Below are positions 24,788 to 36,657 of a stretch of DNA of 64,000 nucleotides, in pieces. Both the position numbers and the translations under genes were made by a program. Position 1 is the stretch's first letter. Every line of letters starts with the position of its first letter. The notes under the pieces are model-generated. The model did not search any database, was not told the origin of the DNA, and was given only the letters and a program-made list of their open reading frames with translations. The stretch comes from Fomes fomentarius. Its lineage: Eukaryota > Basidiomycota > Agaricomycetes > Polyporales > Polyporaceae. Location of the stretch: contig JABYQN010000008.1 of assembly GCA_022606135.1 (NCBI GenBank), positions 1,550,001 through 1,614,000 of the forward strand, given 5' to 3'.

Positions 24788-25582
24788 CTGGTGATAGACA
24801 TCATCTGGAGCGAATAGCTGACAATGCATCTTGAGGCAAACTCCATCTCCGATATACAGAGTGTGAACACTACACATGCTGCCACCATATACCCCAAGAA
24901 TAGAGCAGACAGGGAGACGGCCAGAACACTATTCTGGTTGAACATCGCACAGACTGGTAGCCCCACACCGCATACTATCTCAGAAACGGGGACAAGTCCT
25001 CTGATAGTACTGTTCTACTCACTCCAAACAATTAGAACAATGTCAACGGCAACTATGAGCGCCATAACAAAAAGTGCTTGATATGTCACCAATGCTCTAC
25101 ACATGCTCATATGTCGGAGCTGATCGGATGAGGTCAAGAGGAATGTAGTGGCGAGCATGGTGCTATGTTGAAACGAGAATATGTTAGACAAACATGAGAT
25201 GGAAGTGTGCATTCAAGCAACTCACGATATTCCAAGGTATGGTGTATGGCGAATGAGCAAATATAACTATTTCACCCAGCCCCGGCACCCCTAATAGCGA
25301 CATCGCGAATTGTCAAGTTACGTCTGGCAATGAGTTTATCCCACGTGAAGACCATACCACCATATATCTCACCTGCGTTCTTCACATCAGCGATGGGAGC
25401 GTAAGCTCAAAAAGCACTAACTTCATCGTCAAAATTCAGTAGCATGTCCCAGAAGAGAACCATTGCTGCAGAGATAGTGATGTATATTGTGACTGTCGAA
25501 GAGGTTGTGAGTGGTATATACAAATAGCAGGAGTTGGTGACACACCATACTTATCACTTGTTCGGAAGGGGTCTTCTGACAT
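24788..25582 (-). pseudogene. DUF6533 membrane protein, copy B (degenerate)
   Basis: A start at 25582 opens MSEDPFRTSDKY, and a GTGTGT donor joins it in phase to ISAAMVLFWDMLLNFDDE, the DUF6533 first helix. The mini-exon that reads VEYIWR or VQYIWW in the other copies is 2 nt short here. The following exon has lost one base and carries TAG where copy A has the Trp codon of KWLYLF. Later exons are still readable (CRALVTYQALFVMALIVAVD and VCAMFNQNSVLAVSLSALFL). The LAFET helix and everything after it is missing or unrecognisable. Nonsense mutation, indels and 3' truncation together make this a pseudogene. Confidence 0.78.
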
Positions 25583-27325
25583 TGCTTTGAGAGGGGTGCT
25601 CGATTATATGTCAGAGAAAGGTGCGGGGAAATGAGACAGGGATCGTCAGAATGTATATCATTCGGACATACAGCATGAGGCTGAATTGTTCCTACAAGTC
25701 TGGTCGGGTTCTCGATGGATCACCGGTTGTGTCTTGCTTCTCCAATGTGGATATTCATTGCCCCAATTCTACCGGTGATTCATGGCAGAATGGCGCCGAA
25801 GATATGACTGCGGATTGTTATCATTCCACTTAGTACCCAGAATGCGCAAGCGCAGGGATCAGCTGAAATAATACCCGGCGCCGTGCGGGTGGTGCATCCT
25901 GACATATCAAGTATCAACCCACCGTTTGGAACCAACCAGTGAGCCATGAGACGATCCCTTTTGATCGGAGTGCAGGCGATCAGGCGTGTCGCAGTGAGGT
26001 GATCAATTACTCTTCAAGCTTCATAAGCTCTTCGGTCGGCCACTAGTGACCTATGCTTCACAGCCTATTTTGCAAATGATCTCCTACGGCCACGGACCTA
26101 ACTGCCATCGCCGCTGCCACAATGAAACATGAGTGCCATCTACGTGTTCTCACAAGAAACCTTTGACCACAGCCAAGTCAAATGGATCAGCCAATGATTC
26201 ACGCCTACTGGTCCTGACACTTGTTCTGATACTTGCACGAGCCAAACGTCCTCCTGTCAAGTCGCTCGCCCTCGAAGCATTTTTCCCACAGTGTCTCGTA
26301 CTCGGTCCGGTGATCTGCGGCGGGAGGCGTACATCGTGCCAATGGCCCATCAACGACGCGGTCGCGATCGTACTCTCACGGCGGAGGAATGCAATGCGGT
26401 TCCACACCCATGCGCATTCTCTGGAGTGTACTCACGCTCGTTGTACGGGCTGCAGAAGGTCATATTTGGTACCAGTGGCGGTGGCGTGAAAGAGGATGTC
26501 CCGACGGGGAGCGGAGAACGTTGCCAGTTTCAGTCCAGGCACTGTCGTGCGTCCCTGGGGGACAGATCGTGATGCACCATGGAGGCGAGCTATAGGCAGA
26601 GCTAGGCAGCGAGATGCTCGCGCGAGGTGCAGCAGCGTGCACCTCAAGTTGTGTAAGATGAGTTCAGTGGGATTCGGCGTGTATGTCGTGAGACGAGCGA
26701 AAGCGAGGCTCTCCGAGCGCTGGAAGAATGTCCCGGCGGATCAAAAGAAGGAACCATTGTCATGGTGTTCAGCGGCACCTCAGTGTCGCCAGCGGAGAAT
26801 TCATGGCCTGGAGAGCCCCAGATAATGATGCTGTATGCACACAGCGGTGAAGCAAGTACTATATACATTGCCGCTGAACCGCGAGTAGCTAAGTGATGCT
26901 CGTCAACAATCATTGCGCTCTCCCAAGAGTAAAGGCGTTGATCAATTTCCTTAATCTGCAATCCGAAAAGACCCTTTACTAACCGTAGATATGTCGCTAG
27001 TAGCGTAGTAACCATCATCTAAGTCCCAGTGTTTTCTTCTACGAATTAGGAGGGGCGAGCAACGGATCCAGTTCCAGGTGATGATGGTGCGGATCTTGTA
27101 GTGCCGTCAAACCTTATGCATAGAAGATACTTCGTCAAGCCCATTAAGTCCAATCTGAAGGAGCGGGAAGTGACCAGAATTAAAGACAGTCAAACTCAGT
27201 GAAGCAGTAGTCATAGAACTGATAGCGCTTATTTTGGCTTCAGCCACACTGGTCGCGTTCAAACTCAGACAACTCGTACATTAGTATCTCTTATTAGAGA
27301 GTCCAGGGCACCCCCACAAGCAGCT
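25583..27325. other. gene-poor interval left of the transposon
   Basis: About 1.7 kb. A 125-codon minus-strand frame at 26644-27018 (with VDEHHLATRGSAAMY) and overlapping frames on both strands near 26133-26825 show no splice pairs and no family resemblance. I see no supported gene. The interval ends at the target-site duplication of the transposon. Confidence 0.45.
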
Positions 27326-27354
27326 GTTGAAACCCAGTGAAAACGCGCTCGAGA
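27326..27354 (+). repeat. left TSD (GTTGAAA) and left TIR
   Basis: TSD heptamer at 27326-27332 followed by the 22-nt terminal repeat. Sub-terminal DNA to about 27460 contains further short inverted GTCTC/GAGAC motifs, which could be transposase-binding sites. Confidence 0.75.
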
Positions 27355-27922
27355 CCCTCCGAGAAATGTCGGATGCTCGCTAAGCGCACCGCGTTTCCGA
27401 GTGGTCTCGCTATGTCTCGCGAAATTGAGACAAAAATCGGAACTGTTGCGATTGTTTCGCAATGATGTAAGTCGGCTAGGGTGTCTGCGAGGAGACTCGG
27501 AGGCCCTCGAATCATCAATGATCCCGACTTAGCCCCATTTCAAGTCTGTCCGAGAACCTCAAAATACAATGTCGAGAGTAAGCTTGCTGGCTGGTATCGC
27601 CGTCGAATGATACTAGGCTTGTATAGGGAGCAGGAAGCTTCGACGTGAATGTATACCAGCCGTGTGCCGTATGTACCTGAGCTACAGATGGTATGTCGTA
27701 CATATGCTACAGCTCCACAGATTAGTATAGTACTACGCCTTCTGTGCCTTCTTCTGTGGCCAAAAATGGTCAGTCAGCCTTGATGCGAAGCGATGGCAGT
27801 ATCGTGACCTACCTGTTGTCTTGCAACACGGCATTCCGCATTAAGGGCTTGTGTAGTAGCAGAGAGTCGCAGAATGTGAGCTTACATGTCACATCTCGGA
27901 ACATGGAAACGATTGAAAATGA

Positions 27923-30090
27923 TCAGCGTACCTCACGTGCGTCTGCATTCAGTGCCTTGAAACCTGCTAGGCAATCGTCATAAAGCACATCCGGGTTGGC
28001 CTCAATTTGCTTCCCCAAGTACAAGTTCCTAAGATAGTTGTGTTCAGTATCAGAGACATACATGCAAAGAAGCGAGTGAACTGACTGCGGGCTGATGGTA
28101 TCTGGCTTGTATTTGGCCGAGGCTTTGACGGGAGCTGCTGTCTTTCGAGTCTTGCTGTTAGACGACGATAACGTTGAGCTGACGGGCGGCAGTGATGACG
28201 AAGAAGCGGGAACTTGAAGAGTAGTCGATATAGAATGCGCCGCCACTGAGTCTGGTCGGAGCAGAGCGGGGTCGATGGATTCACTGGTGGTGACATCTGT
28301 ACTCCGAAGGGAGCGGCGGCGAGTGACGGTACTAGTGTAGAGCATATCAGCGTAGTGAGTGACAACGATGACAAATGAGAATACACAGATGGCACTGACA
28401 AAGGTTTTGGCGAAGGAATTACTTGTAGTGCTGATAGAGAGTTGACGTGTGAGTTTGCCACGGAATCTGAGACCGACGGTGGTGGCGGCAATGTTGCAAG
28501 CACACTGGTTGGCGAGGAATGGGACTCGGACACACGAGCGACCTTCTCGACGGGTAGATGTCGTATACTGTCCTCTTGGATCGGAGCGTCGGAGCTTGCA
28601 GCGCGAGCGTGCTTGGTGCCTTGTGTTGCTGGGGACTGGTGAGGCTGACCAGCGGTCACATCCTGTACTCCATCAGACATGCTTTCGCTCTCATGTTGGC
28701 AGGATTGAGACGATGAGGCAAGGGGCGTCTGAGGGTGCTGGGTGTCAGCGTGACTGGGTAGCTCGGCTGACTCGGAATGGCGTAAGATGCTGGGAAGATC
28801 CGGAGAAGCTGAAGATGCGTTGTTGTCAGGTTCTTCCCGGAAGCTGTAACAAAGGAGTCGATATGAGTACAAGGCAGTGTGTCATGGTTGTGGGCGTACA
28901 TACGTTGAGTCATCAGTGACTGAGTGGACAGACAGAAAAGGTGGCGCAGGAGGGAAGAGAGACTGGGATTGTGATGTCGACTTGGGCATGCTAAAGACAT
29001 CAAAGCCTAGTTGACTTGGAAGGGTACTCGAAGAACTTGCGGCGAAATCAGCCAGAGACGAAGCATTGATCATAGTCGAAGTTGGACGTTGCGACATGGC
29101 TACGGCGAGGTGTGCGTGTGAGCATATGTTCTAGAGATGACTCGGAAGGAAGGAACATACCTTGTAATTGCACCGGAACGGTGGTATCTGCCCCTGTGAC
29201 GTTCGACGGTGCACTGTTCTGGGCGATCGTCAACAGCTGCTGGTCAGCAATAGGAAGCGGAAGTGCGGGGCTAAGTTTCACCACAGCTTTCCCTTTGTTG
29301 CTCCGTGATGTAAGGCGAGGTGCCCTGAGCTGTGCACTGTCTGCGAAGCTTGAGTAGGCTTGCATGATCAATTCATTGATCTTCCACCTGCCGCCTGCAC
29401 AGAGGAGTAGGAACGGAAAGTGATGAGCGAGACTGACGTGTATATAGACACGTGCTTCATGGGGTAGGCTTTTTGAGTTCGGGGTGGCTTGACCGCTCCA
29501 AACCAATGGCTGAAAAAGGGATCCGAGCATGTCACAGATTTCTTTGGCCACATACCCATCGATAACATCCCCGTTCTCATCCTCAATGGATGCTTGTCCA
29601 ACATTCTCTGATGCGTCATGCTGCCCTCCTTTCCCACCACCCCTGATTATCCGACCAGTATATGATTCACGGTCCCAGTACTTGATTTCGATGCTGGTTG
29701 GAGGTCGGGCAGGCGGCGTTGGGTATTGCCAATTCAGCCCAAGAATTGCACGAGTTTTGCAAGAGCATGAGGCAGGGGCACTGGAATGGATGACATTGTC
29801 GACATGCACCGGACCAGGATCCATCCCTATGAGTTGAGGAATCTTAGAGATGAGCGTATCACGGGTTTCTCTACAAGCCATATATTAATCTGATGCATTG
29901 GCGGCCCCATATAGACGTTTCAGAGCGGTATTACATACCTATAGCCATGTGCTTCTACTTCAAGACGTTGAACCTCTTAAGCAAGCTTGTCTACCTGTTG
30001 GCGAAGCGACTGCCATGCAACGTTATGACTACGGGTCAGAAGGTCGGCGTGAGCTTGAGCGATGCATGCCAACTGTGATCCATGAATTAG
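27923..30090 (-). pseudogene. transposon accessory protein gene (second ORF), disrupted
   Basis: Spliced minus-strand gene inside the transposon. A coiled-coil exon (AQAHADLLTRSHNVAWQSLR, then QQVDKLA) is followed in frame by TAA at 29979-29977 and then EVQRLEVEAHGY. The next exon continues in phase as RETRDTLISKIPQLIGMDPG and contains LGLNWQYPTPPARPPTSIEI and an acidic DGYVAKEICDML. Downstream exons are Ser/Pro-rich and end with TEHNYLRNLYLGKQIEANPD and DDCLAGFKAL before the stop at 27923. I recognise no enzymatic domain. Plavaka-type elements often carry a second gene of this kind, perhaps a DNA-binding partner. The in-frame TAA in an otherwise perfect heptad region points to a nonsense mutation. 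The 5' end beyond about 30090 is unresolved. Confidence 0.55.
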
Positions 30091-30734
30091 TGATGAGCAA
30101 GCCTATATGGAAGAAGTAGATACAGACATAGGGATGGCCAACATGAGTAAGATGTGATGGTGTCTCCAAAGGGTCGAAGAAAAAAGAACGGCCAGGATGA
30201 CTAGCTAGTATACCCATTGCCGATCCTGAGAGTTGGCAATCATGGTCAGTCATTGGTATGTAGGAGCTGAAGCGCACCAGACAGCTCAGAATGAGCAGAT
30301 AGAGGAGTAGATCTTCCTGAGCTTGGTGTGATGTGGTCAGGGGCGAGTGAAAATGAAAAAAATTGAAGGTAGTGGGTTGCGCGCAGGGGTATGATTTGCC
30401 ATGGTTTGCCAGGTGCATGAGTATAGCAAGTTTAAATGAGCATAAAGAGGAATTGTAGCGATGAAAATGGGGAGGCGACAGAATAGTTGCAGCTTGAGGG
30501 CAGTTGCACTGAGGAGGAGGATGGGAGTTTGAGCGCTTCGCATCGTGTTCTGCGGTTCCATTTATGGTAGGAGGTAGGCTAGGGCGGTGAGTAGACTCAA
30601 CTTGCCAATATGACGACGTACATCTTGTTTCTAACTTTGAGGTTCCCAATTATATATCAGAGCATAGTATGATGGGTACCTCCCAAACATTGTCATGTCT
30701 CTGAAGTGTCACATTACAGTGTTATGTAAACAAC

Positions 30735-33700
30735 TCATGTACTAGTCACTTCCTCATGATCTTCTCCATCGCCGACATCCCTCACTTCTTCCTCAGGCTC
30801 ATCAGCCCCTCCCAGGTTTCCAATATCCACTCCGAGCTTGTCCACTGCAAAGTAGACCGTCTCGCCATTCTCAGCTGTCTGAAAGAGTGAAGCACAGGGG
30901 ATCATGGCCACACAACCAACAATCGACTTCACATCAATCACAGTGAGGCCGTCACCATGACGGGATGCATGACATGCCCAGATGACCCCATACGACTTTT
31001 CAAAAAGGTCGGTTTGTGGAGGACCATATTTTGTAATCATCGCAAGGGTGTGGAGGCGACCGAAGATGATGCACTGGAAATAGTAAAGAATCTCGCCATA
31101 ATTGAACTCCACAGTTTCCAATGGACTCAACGCCTGGAATGTCGGGCGATACTGAAGAAATTTGTCAGGTGTATGCAGCTGAGCTACTCGGTACGATCAT
31201 ACCTTGACATTACGGGCCAAGCGAGTCATCTGGTTTGGAACCTCCTTCCAAGCTGTCCGGCAGATCTGTCCATTAGGTAGGCGGAGGCGTCCCCATCGCT
31301 GTACACAGCACTGCATCTTCTCAATCCAGATAGAGTGTGCCTGAGCCGTGCCGACGAGGTCTTCGATATAACAGAGGATTGCGATGTCTTCTCGGTCTTC
31401 TACTGCACGTGGTCCCTTCTGACGCGGATGGAGAAGGACAAAACCCTCGCCAAGGTCAACACTCGGGGTCTTGGATAGTGGTTGGGCAACAAGCTCGGGA
31501 TGCATAGCCACTAGTGCATTATCTTGTGCACGGCAAAGCGAGCGTTGAGCAAGATTCTCGAACGGCTTTGATGGCTGTTTAATCTCGCTCCCCAGGTCAC
31601 CAATAGTACATTCCATAGTGAATTGGGAGCTGCAGATAAGTGGTCCGATGCGAACAGTTTGTAGAGGCATGTGCGGCAGTGAATGAAGGCATTGGGGAGA
31701 GAAGTGCATGTGGGACACTTTCCGTTGAATATAGAGCTTCTCGAAGTTGTAGACAAAGTCAGAGAGGAGGCGATGAGCTTGCTCGCGTTGGGCGTGGGTG
31801 CTTTCACGTTGATATGTAACCCGGACTCCAGCAACAAGCATGCAGAAGTTTCTCCAGTACACCTCAGGCAAAACACGGTACAGGAACCCGGGTGCAAGTC
31901 CATAGAACCACGTGAGAAATTCCCAACACTTGTAACCACTGGAGACCTTCAATGCAGGATTTCTTGGAGGGCGATCAAAGGAACCAGGAAGGAAGTGCTT
32001 GGCTGCAGCGACCAGTTCACCATGCTTGGTCCAAGTTGCACCGACAAGGACTACCCAGTCCCATGTTCTCTTGTGGTCGCCATTGTGAGTATCGCATTCT
32101 ATAAGCCCTCGCCATAGCCTGAGCAACAAGTCGGTGACATTGAGGCCACAGAGGTGCATTATATCACCTGGGAAGAGGCGTGGGATTGGCAGTGTACAAC
32201 GAGGATGGAACCCTAGGAAGATACTAGGTTTTGCAATCCCAGTCTCAAGCCTCCGAAGCTCGTAATTTGCCACTGACGTAGCTCCATAGAGTGTTTGTAT
32301 ATCCGTGATGTAGTCAGCTGGGGAAGCATTGGAGACGTCAGATGGCTTGTAGTCATCGTCATCGCAACCGTGTTCGGAGTAATGAAGAGGCTTCAAGCAG
32401 ACAGAATAGTAGTGGGACCCCCTGGCTTGCGACGACCAGCTCGCTTGCACCGGTGTCGACAACCATACTTGCCATGGTGACTGACATACCCTGTCATATC
32501 AGGGGCTCCAATCGCATCAGTGCCAGCCAGGAAGACAAAGGGCCGGGAGAGGAATGTCACATCTCGTGCGGCATCCCAGATGGCTAGGCCCTCTCTTTGA
32601 AGTGCAGCGATGTGCTGGAAACCAGGGTAGAGGAATGACTCGGGATGCTTCAGTTTGCCAGGTCCTGGGACAATGGCTCCAGGGAGGACGTATCTCTTCT
32701 TGTAGCGCTTGTCTGGAGCGACATCGAGCAGAATCCAGATGTAGATCCAGCAGTTTGATGCCTTGTGTTGATACAGCTGTGCACCATCCATTGAGAACAG
32801 AAGACAGACGTCATCTTCACCAATGTAGCCATTGACTACTGCATCCCAGAAGTCGGCACCCTCGTAGATGTCTGAGATGCGGTCGAGATTACCGCCTGTC
32901 CTGATGAGCTCCTCTAAGATAGCAGTCATCTGTCGCTGTCGATGGCGCATCTCCCGAGCTTCTTCGACTGAGCGGAAACACGTCTGAATCTGGGGCCCAA
33001 GTGGAAACGTGCTGAACTGACGCTGCGGCTTCTTCTTCCCACTTGCGGAGAGAACGTACGGATCATAGCGTGGCTGCGGCGTCTTACAGTGAAGACACTC
33101 CTCGTAGTTTGAGTACGGCCCAGTGTAGGCCATACAGGAGTCACGACACATGTCATGAACCAAAGCGCGGACACCTGTAAGCTCTGCGATCATCTGCTGA
33201 ACAGAATGGAGGGATGGAATGTTGTTGTCTGGGTTCCGCTCGATTATCGCAGCACGGTTTGCATCATACATCTTGTCAGAACCTTGCGCATTATTGAGAT
33301 ATAGTTTGAGTGACAGGCGATCGTCTGGTGTGAGCGTAGCTGCCTTGGTCAGAGGGTGACGAAGGCGATGCACGGTCTCTTCATCGAGAAGGGAGTCTTC
33401 CAGTCTTGAGTTCATGCGAAGACTGTTGACGAAGCTCTGTGCATCGTCAATTGCTGGTATACCAGTCAGGTGGAGTGGGGCCAAACCACCATCGAGAACG
33501 CAGATATCCCGTGATAGATCGAAGGCACAGGCACCCAACGAGCATGTCTACACATCTTCTGGGGTACACGTAACTCTGCGGTACCTGTAGGTATCGGAAT
33601 GGTAGGAGTGATCCTTGTTTCTCTGACGGTGGTCTGCTGGGATGAATCACTGGCGCGCACTTCCACCTGCGGACCCATATGCCCGGCTGACCCAGAAATC

Positions 33701-34171
33701 AACCCCGGATTGTATCCGTCGTCCTACAAGCTCATGATAGTCAGTATGCGATGACAACCCACAAAAAAAAGTTGAACTCACAAAGGCCAAATGTCCTTCG
33801 GTCTCACTCTCGCCCCGGTGAGCAGCCAGGTCCATGATCCCAGACACATCTCCGGGTCCCTCTCGAATATAGTCTGTTGTTGAGCGGATTGAAACGTCGA
33901 GCTCTGTATGAGACTGAGCTACAGTATCGGTTTGTTGTCGCTTGCAGGGCCCTTCTTGTGCTGACTTGTGTGGTTGCCTGTAAGACGGATGAGGCGGCGG
34001 GACATGGTCCTCTTGAATTTGTTTTGTGCGTGCGGCGTCATGTCGAAACCATGTGGAGCGCGAGACAAAGAACTTCCCATATTGACGGCACTCTAGACAA
34101 CCACAGAAGAACAGGTCTCCTTCTGGTTGTGGTAGTTGCGGATCTGGCTCACGAGCCTGAGTTGGAAGCAT
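30735..34171 (-). pseudogene. tnp2/Plavaka-type transposase, frameshifted
   Basis: Starts MLPTQAREPDPQLPQ with a C2-type N-terminal finger (FFCGCLECRQYG, then VSRSTWFRH). The body shows LVHDMCRDSCMAYTGPYSNY with EECLHC, the RNase H-fold region FSMDGAQLYQHKASNCWIYI, then YVLPGAIVPGPGKLKHPESF and GYVSHHGKYGCR...KPGG, followed by SHYYSVCLKPLHY and the C-terminal GLTVIDVKSIVGCVAMIP. A short intron (donor GTATGA at about 31197) links NVK to ALSPLETVEFNYGE, and the stop is at 30735. The reading frame changes inside a run of five G (plus-strand C at 32418-32422), exactly at KPGG|SHYY, so one base appears lost. The junction near 33540-33590 also fails to join in phase. The transposase is therefore probably inactive. 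Confidence 0.8.
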
Positions 34172-34557
34172 CCTACGACTTATATCGGCGCATGTCAGTC
34201 TATATGGCATACATACTGAGACATACTGGCAACACAAGGTTGCTCACCAAAATAGCTTGACTTCCTCGAGCTACGATCAGTTGCACCCAGAAGAGCGTAT
34301 ACTCATTTGATTTCGGGGGAGGCTGGCCAGATGGCAGAAGGCTTGAAACACGGCTTCCAATGAGCCACATGCATACATGGATGATAAAATGATCTTAGAT
34401 TGAGATAAACAGCAGTTACAAGACAGTACTAGTGCATATCGAGTCCAGCATGCTGATCGTGTGTGATCAGAGACGTTGGCGCCTAAGTGCTACGGTATCC
34501 TGACATTCTCGCTGTGAATCGGGCGCCTAGTTGGCTTTTTCTCACTGTCTCGAGCAT

Positions 34558-34586
34558 TCCCGAGTGCGTTCTCACTGGGGTTGAAA
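34558..34586 (-). repeat. right TIR and right TSD (GTTGAAA)
   Basis: Inverted terminal repeat at 34558-34579 followed by the direct heptamer GTTGAAA at 34580-34586. Confidence 0.75.
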
Positions 34587-35263
34587 CTCCGACTATTCAT
34601 TCCAATCAGAGTGCGCCGCGGTGCCTAATACGATGACGACCAATAGTTTTTCCAGTGCCAGGACCCTCCGAAGTGCATGCAACTTGAACACTGGCCGGTT
34701 ATACAACTGATACAATCAGTGGTGTTCAGCTTAATGAACGTATCACAGCTGCACAGAATCTTCTTGCAGGTAATAATGTCACAAGGGACGCGCTTCAAGT
34801 CTTGCAACTGAAACTAGAGATACTGCTGCATGACGGTACCAGTGATCCCGCCATCTGGGATGGCTTAAGTTTCCTGAGTACGCGACGTCTATCACCTCCT
34901 TCGACCGGCGAATTGAGATTCTATCTGCATCCTTGATTGGGATGGTGAATGTAGAGGTCGTCGTGACGACTGTAAAGTGCAGCATGGCTCATCGTCTGGA
35001 GCATCGCGCCTGATTTTGAAGCGATGAAGATACGGTTTGTGCAGCGTATGTATCAATATGTCGAGTCACGGTGAGCGACGAGAGTCGGCAGTCTAGTAAA
35101 TCGTTCCTGATTCCCTCTACCTACGCTCCGTTTGCCAGAGTGCTACCTATTCTGCCAAAACCAAGTAGATGTGGCTCTCAGACAATCAAACATGATAAAT
35201 TGACATACGACCTCCTCTTACTCCTTTGCTGATGTGCTCATGATCATACACGGAACAAGGGTG
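34587..35263. other. spacer with helicase-like remnant
   Basis: About 680 bp. On the minus strand at about 34665-34642 the frame reads EGPGTGKTI, a Walker A-like motif, preceded by KILCSCDTFIKLNTT. This resembles the start of an SF1 (UPF1-like) helicase core but stops within a few codons. From about 35070 the sequence matches DNA downstream of DUF6533 copy D (from about 38210), marking one edge of the segmental duplication. Confidence 0.35.
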
Positions 35264-36657
35264 CTAACCACGTGAACTGAGGCCATCGGTAAGGTTTTCC
35301 ATCGCGACAGTGGACTCAGAGTCTTCCCCTACAGCTCGAACAAATACTAGGCAGGATGACAGCTCTCCATCGGGAGCCCGTGGTGGACGTTGTGTGTCGA
35401 CACCGCTGAGTAAGCTCTCATGCGTCCCAATAGCAAACTTTTTGAGATTCAAGAGGACATGCGATCCCTGGCGATTCCAGCCGTGAGCGTGAGTATGAGT
35501 TTGCATAGAGGTATGTGCAAAGACTGACCGCGAACGAGATGACCGCAAGGACCCAACTAGTACCGATGTCAACTTACCAGCATCGTAAAAGCACTACTTT
35601 TCGACTTTGACTCACGGGTAGGTTACGTCTGCGAGACCGTTTTCCTTCGTTCGGTACATGACAGCGCTCAACACCAGTGCGCCTGTAGGTTATCAGCGTG
35701 ATGCATGCGTTGTGCAAAGGGTAGATTGACGAACAAAATACGATAGCATACGCCCAAGTACCGTCCCTCACAAGAACTCTGAGAATAGACTGTCGTCCAA
35801 GATGGCCATGCGTCATAACCCAGGCAACGAACTTGATCAGGGTCAATGCGAACAGGATCGTCTCAAATGCCAGTGCCAGGAACCTATTTTGGGAGTCATC
35901 AAGCCATTCACGGTGCATGTGGATCATGCGCGGGATAGCTCACCAGATCAAGAAAAATGTTGTAGGTGTAGAAGTCACGATACATGATGGCGGAGTGAAC
36001 TCCATCATGGGTATAGAGACTGCAAGGAGCACACATAATCCCACGATGTATGCTATGAACAGAGCGACGAGTACTGTGAGCAGAACGCGATGGCGGTTGA
36101 ACATGGCGTAGACTGCCAGGTGATCCCGAGACACATCAGTAGGAAGCGGACCAGAGTGCTATCCCAACCACATACCTCGAAGAACCAGGACGACATCGAC
36201 AGCGACTGTCAGAGATAACGTCACGATGGCGTCGTAGGCAACCAATGCTCTGCATAGGCCAAGGTGCCAAGTTCCCAACGGACCGATGAAGAACGTTGCG
36301 CATACAGTTCTGAAGCATATACAATGGCAATCTATCACACTTATGCCGGATGCAATTGTGGGCCACTCACCCCGTTGCGAGATATGGCATATGGCGAATG
36401 AATAGATACAGCCATTTCATTGCGCTACGCCCCGGGGTCCTGATACAAGTTGGTCGATCGGAGGTGAGAAGTTGTCAGCAAACGTACCGCCATATGTATT
36501 CGACCTACATGTCGATGACCTTTCGCGTTGAGTGGTCATGGCAAAAGACGGACATTATTGAACTGCTCACCTCGGTGCCGATGTTGAGTAGCATGTCCCA
36601 GACGAGGAACATCGTCGCAGAGCAAATGACTTCTGATATTACTGATGGATGAAGCAT
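35264..36657 (-). CDS. DUF6533 multi-pass membrane protein, copy C
   Basis: Nine exons follow the same plan as copy D, and all junctions I checked are in phase. The start is ATG at 36657 (MLHPSVISEVICSATMFLVW). The mini-exon gives VEYIWR, then TPGRSAMKWLYLFIRHMPYL, FFIGPLGTWHLGLCRALVAY, VAVDVVLVLR, VYAMFNRHRVLLTVLVALFI, SIPMMEFTPPSCIV, LALAFETILFALTLIKFVAW, VLVRDGTWAYAIVF, SWVLAVISFAG and SHVLLNLKKFAIGTHESLLS. It ends at 35264 after a hydrophilic tail. About seven hydrophobic segments are visible. The family is known only from basidiomycetes and its function is unknown. An alternative upstream first exon is possible. Confidence 0.82.

Larger units (their letters stand above)
27333..34579 (-). 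mobile_element. tnp2/Plavaka-type DNA transposon, 7.2 kb, with TIRs and TSD
   Basis: The left end 27333-27354 and the reverse complement of the right end 34558-34579 match at 19 of 22 positions; both start CCCAGTGA and continue RAACGCRCTCG. The heptamer GTTGAAA flanks both ends directly (27326-27332 and 34580-34586), read as the target-site duplication; it is 8 bp if one terminal C is variable. Inside, on the minus strand, lie a transposase gene (34171-30735) and a second gene (about 30090-27923). Transposase sequence marks it as the tnp2-like, Plavaka/CACTA-related group common in Agaricomycetes. Both genes carry inactivating changes, so the copy is probably non-autonomous. Preserved ends and TSD suggest a fairly recent insertion. 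Confidence 0.8.

Noticed and set aside
26644..27018. 125-codon minus-strand frame (VDEHHLATRGSAAMY)
   Set aside because: I tried to link it to the helicase remnant across the transposon, but no helicase motif follows. It remains unsupported.
30029..30649. 206-codon minus-strand frame inside the transposon
   Set aside because: Low-complexity His/Pro/Ser sequence with no splice link; its end overlaps, in another frame, the coiled-coil exon of the accessory gene.
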